A DNA stretch of 6,530 bases, from contig JAJZKY010000269.1 of assembly GCA_021803885.1 (NCBI GenBank), positions 1 through 6,530 of the forward strand, read 5' to 3'. The position numbers and the translations under genes are program-made. Below the pieces are notes generated by a model that was not told the origin of the DNA, made no database searches, and worked only from the letters and a program-made list of their open reading frames with translations. Below are positions 5,411 through 6,530 of this stretch, piece after piece. The first letter of the stretch is position 1. Every line of letters starts with the position of its first letter. Source of the DNA: Planctomycetota bacterium. Lineage in GTDB: Bacteria; Planctomycetota; Phycisphaerae; WQYP01; JAJZKY01.

Positions 5411-6530
5411 ATGGCGAATAGAAATTGGTTGACAACAGTTTCTGGTTCACGGAACCGAACGGAATTGTCGCGGCAGATCGGCGGGCTCTCCACGCGGGCG
5501 CTTTCTCTGCCGACCGTCGTTGCCGCGATTGTTGGCGGTATTCTCGTTAGTGGTGCGGCACAGGCCAATTCCGAGTACCAGGTCCAAGGTTTGGGAATCC
5601 CCTCAGGCGGAACCGCTTCCGCGGCGTTGGCGATCAACGGTACCGGGGACGCAGTCGGATATGCCATGGTCGGCGGATCATCCGAAGGCCTCCTGTTTTC
5701 CGGCGGGAGTTATTCAATAACGCTATCCCCCGGTGGAACCAATTGGGTGAACACCGCCATCAACGACAGCGGGCAAATCGCCGGTTACGGCACGGACTCG
5801 TCGGGGAATAATACCGCGTTTCTGGTTTCCGGCGGCAATATTTCCAACCTCGGATCGCTTAGCGGCCCGTTGGGTAACCCGGTCAGCCAGGGGTTTGGAA
5901 TCGACTCAGCGGGCGATGTGGTGGGTAACAGCGGCACCAACGCCGGAACAACGCACGCCTTCCTTAACCCTGCGGGCGGCACGATGGCCGATCTAGGCAC
6001 GTTGGGTGGCTCTTCGAGTTACGCGGCGGGGATCAGCGCCAACGGCCAATATATTGTTGGCTATTCCAGCACCAGCCAAGGCCAGAACCACGCGTTTATT
6101 TACTCAACCGTATCCAGCGCGACCAGCGACCTCGGAACGTTGGGTGGCTCGGCCAGCTATGCCGCGGCGGTCAATAACTCCGGCCACGTCGCCGGTTATT
6201 CGCTTACACTCTCGGGCGGCGATCCGCACGCCTTCTTGTATAACGGAACAACAATGGAGGATTTGGGTGATCCCAATAATCTCGGCTCATACGCCACCGC
6301 GATCAATGGGTCGGACGCCGTGGTTGGTTATTACGCGGTCGCGGGCGGCGGGACGTTGGCGTTTGTTGATTCGGGTGGAACGATGTCAGCACTCAATTCG
6401 CTGTTGGCAGCGAACCCCGGATGGAACCTGGAGGCCGCCACTGGGATTAATGATTCGGGCGATATTGTCGGCTACGGCACAAATCCCAATGGCCAGACCG
6501 AAGCGTTTGAATTAACCCCCATCCTCCTGC
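5411..6530 (+). CDS. HAF-repeat extracellular protein, 3' partial
   Basis: The ATG at 5411 follows GGGAG with a seven-base spacer. The frame stays open for 373 codons to the right edge. Residues 1-33 are a long polar N-region with five Arg; a hydrophobic stretch (VVAAIVGGILVSG) and AQA at 50-52 give a likely signal peptidase I cleavage before Asn53. The rest is seven repeats of the kind 'I-N-x-x-G-x-x-V/A-G-Y ... H/T-A-F-L': residues about 75-97, 117-140, 164-190, 208-231, 254-279, 298-322 and 346-367. DLGTLGGSxSYA occurs twice, at 194-205 and 240-251. This is the probable extracellular HAF-repeat family (TIGR02913-like), often with a C-terminal PEP-CTERM sorting signal; the function is not established. 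The final visible residues (EAFELTP) look like the end of the repeat domain, so the gene probably ends soon after the window. There is no Cys. It lies 44 bases after the protease gene on the same strand and may be co-transcribed with it. Confidence 0.93.
   Translation, partial: MANRNWLTTVSGSRNRTELSRQIGGLSTRALSLPTVVAAIVGGILVSGAAQANSEYQVQGLGIPSGGTASAALAINGTGDAVGYAMVGGSSEGLLFSGGSYSITLSPGGTNWVNTAINDSGQIAGYGTDSSGNNTAFLVSGGNISNLGSLSGPLGNPVSQGFGIDSAGDVVGNSGTNAGTTHAFLNPAGGTMADLGTLGGSSSYAAGISANGQYIVGYSSTSQGQNHAFIYSTVSSATSDLGTLGGSASYAAAVNNSGHVAGYSLTLSGGDPHAFLYNGTTMEDLGDPNNLGSYATAINGSDAVVGYYAVAGGGTLAFVDSGGTMSALNSLLAANPGWNLEAATGINDSGDIVGYGTNPNGQTEAFELTPILL

Overview
The window holds two plus-strand genes, both cut by the window edges, separated by 44 bases. 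Both encode large, repetitive, beta-rich proteins of the exported or cell-surface kind. DNA is moderately GC-rich throughout and I see no mobile element, RNA gene or CRISPR array. The combination of a HAF-repeat protein, a sedolisin (S53) and a metallopeptidase domain like those found in PEP-CTERM-type genomes suggests a Gram-negative environmental bacterium of the Planctomycetota/Verrucomicrobiota/Acidobacteriota or beta-proteobacterial kind. This is inference only; no phylogenetic marker gene is present.

Positions 3-5366: the reading frame is open from the left edge, so the N-terminus is missing. The visible 1787 residues form a modular chain. In order they are an unassigned beta-rich N-terminal part; a first divergent ~120-residue IPT/TIG-like repeat; a Trp/Asp/Gly-rich Ig-like module; two closely similar copies of the repeat; two cadherin-like modules; a sedolisin-type serine-carboxyl peptidase domain with its catalytic residues; a second peptidase-like domain with an HEVDE zinc-site-like motif; and an unassigned ~130-residue tail holding the only cysteine. 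This is a surface or secreted adhesin-like protein carrying two different protease folds on one polypeptide.

Positions 5367-5410: a short spacer with a Shine-Dalgarno-like GGGAG but no convincing terminator. Positions 5411-6530: the start of a HAF-repeat extracellular protein with a signal peptide and seven repeats, open at the right edge. Its last visible residues look like the end of the repeat domain, so a C-terminal sorting signal could lie just outside. The tight same-strand spacing is compatible with co-transcription.

The most interesting point is the fusion of an S53 serine-carboxyl peptidase to an HExxE-type metallopeptidase in an adhesin-like scaffold. The S53 domain has no recognisable propeptide and an apparently altered calcium site.
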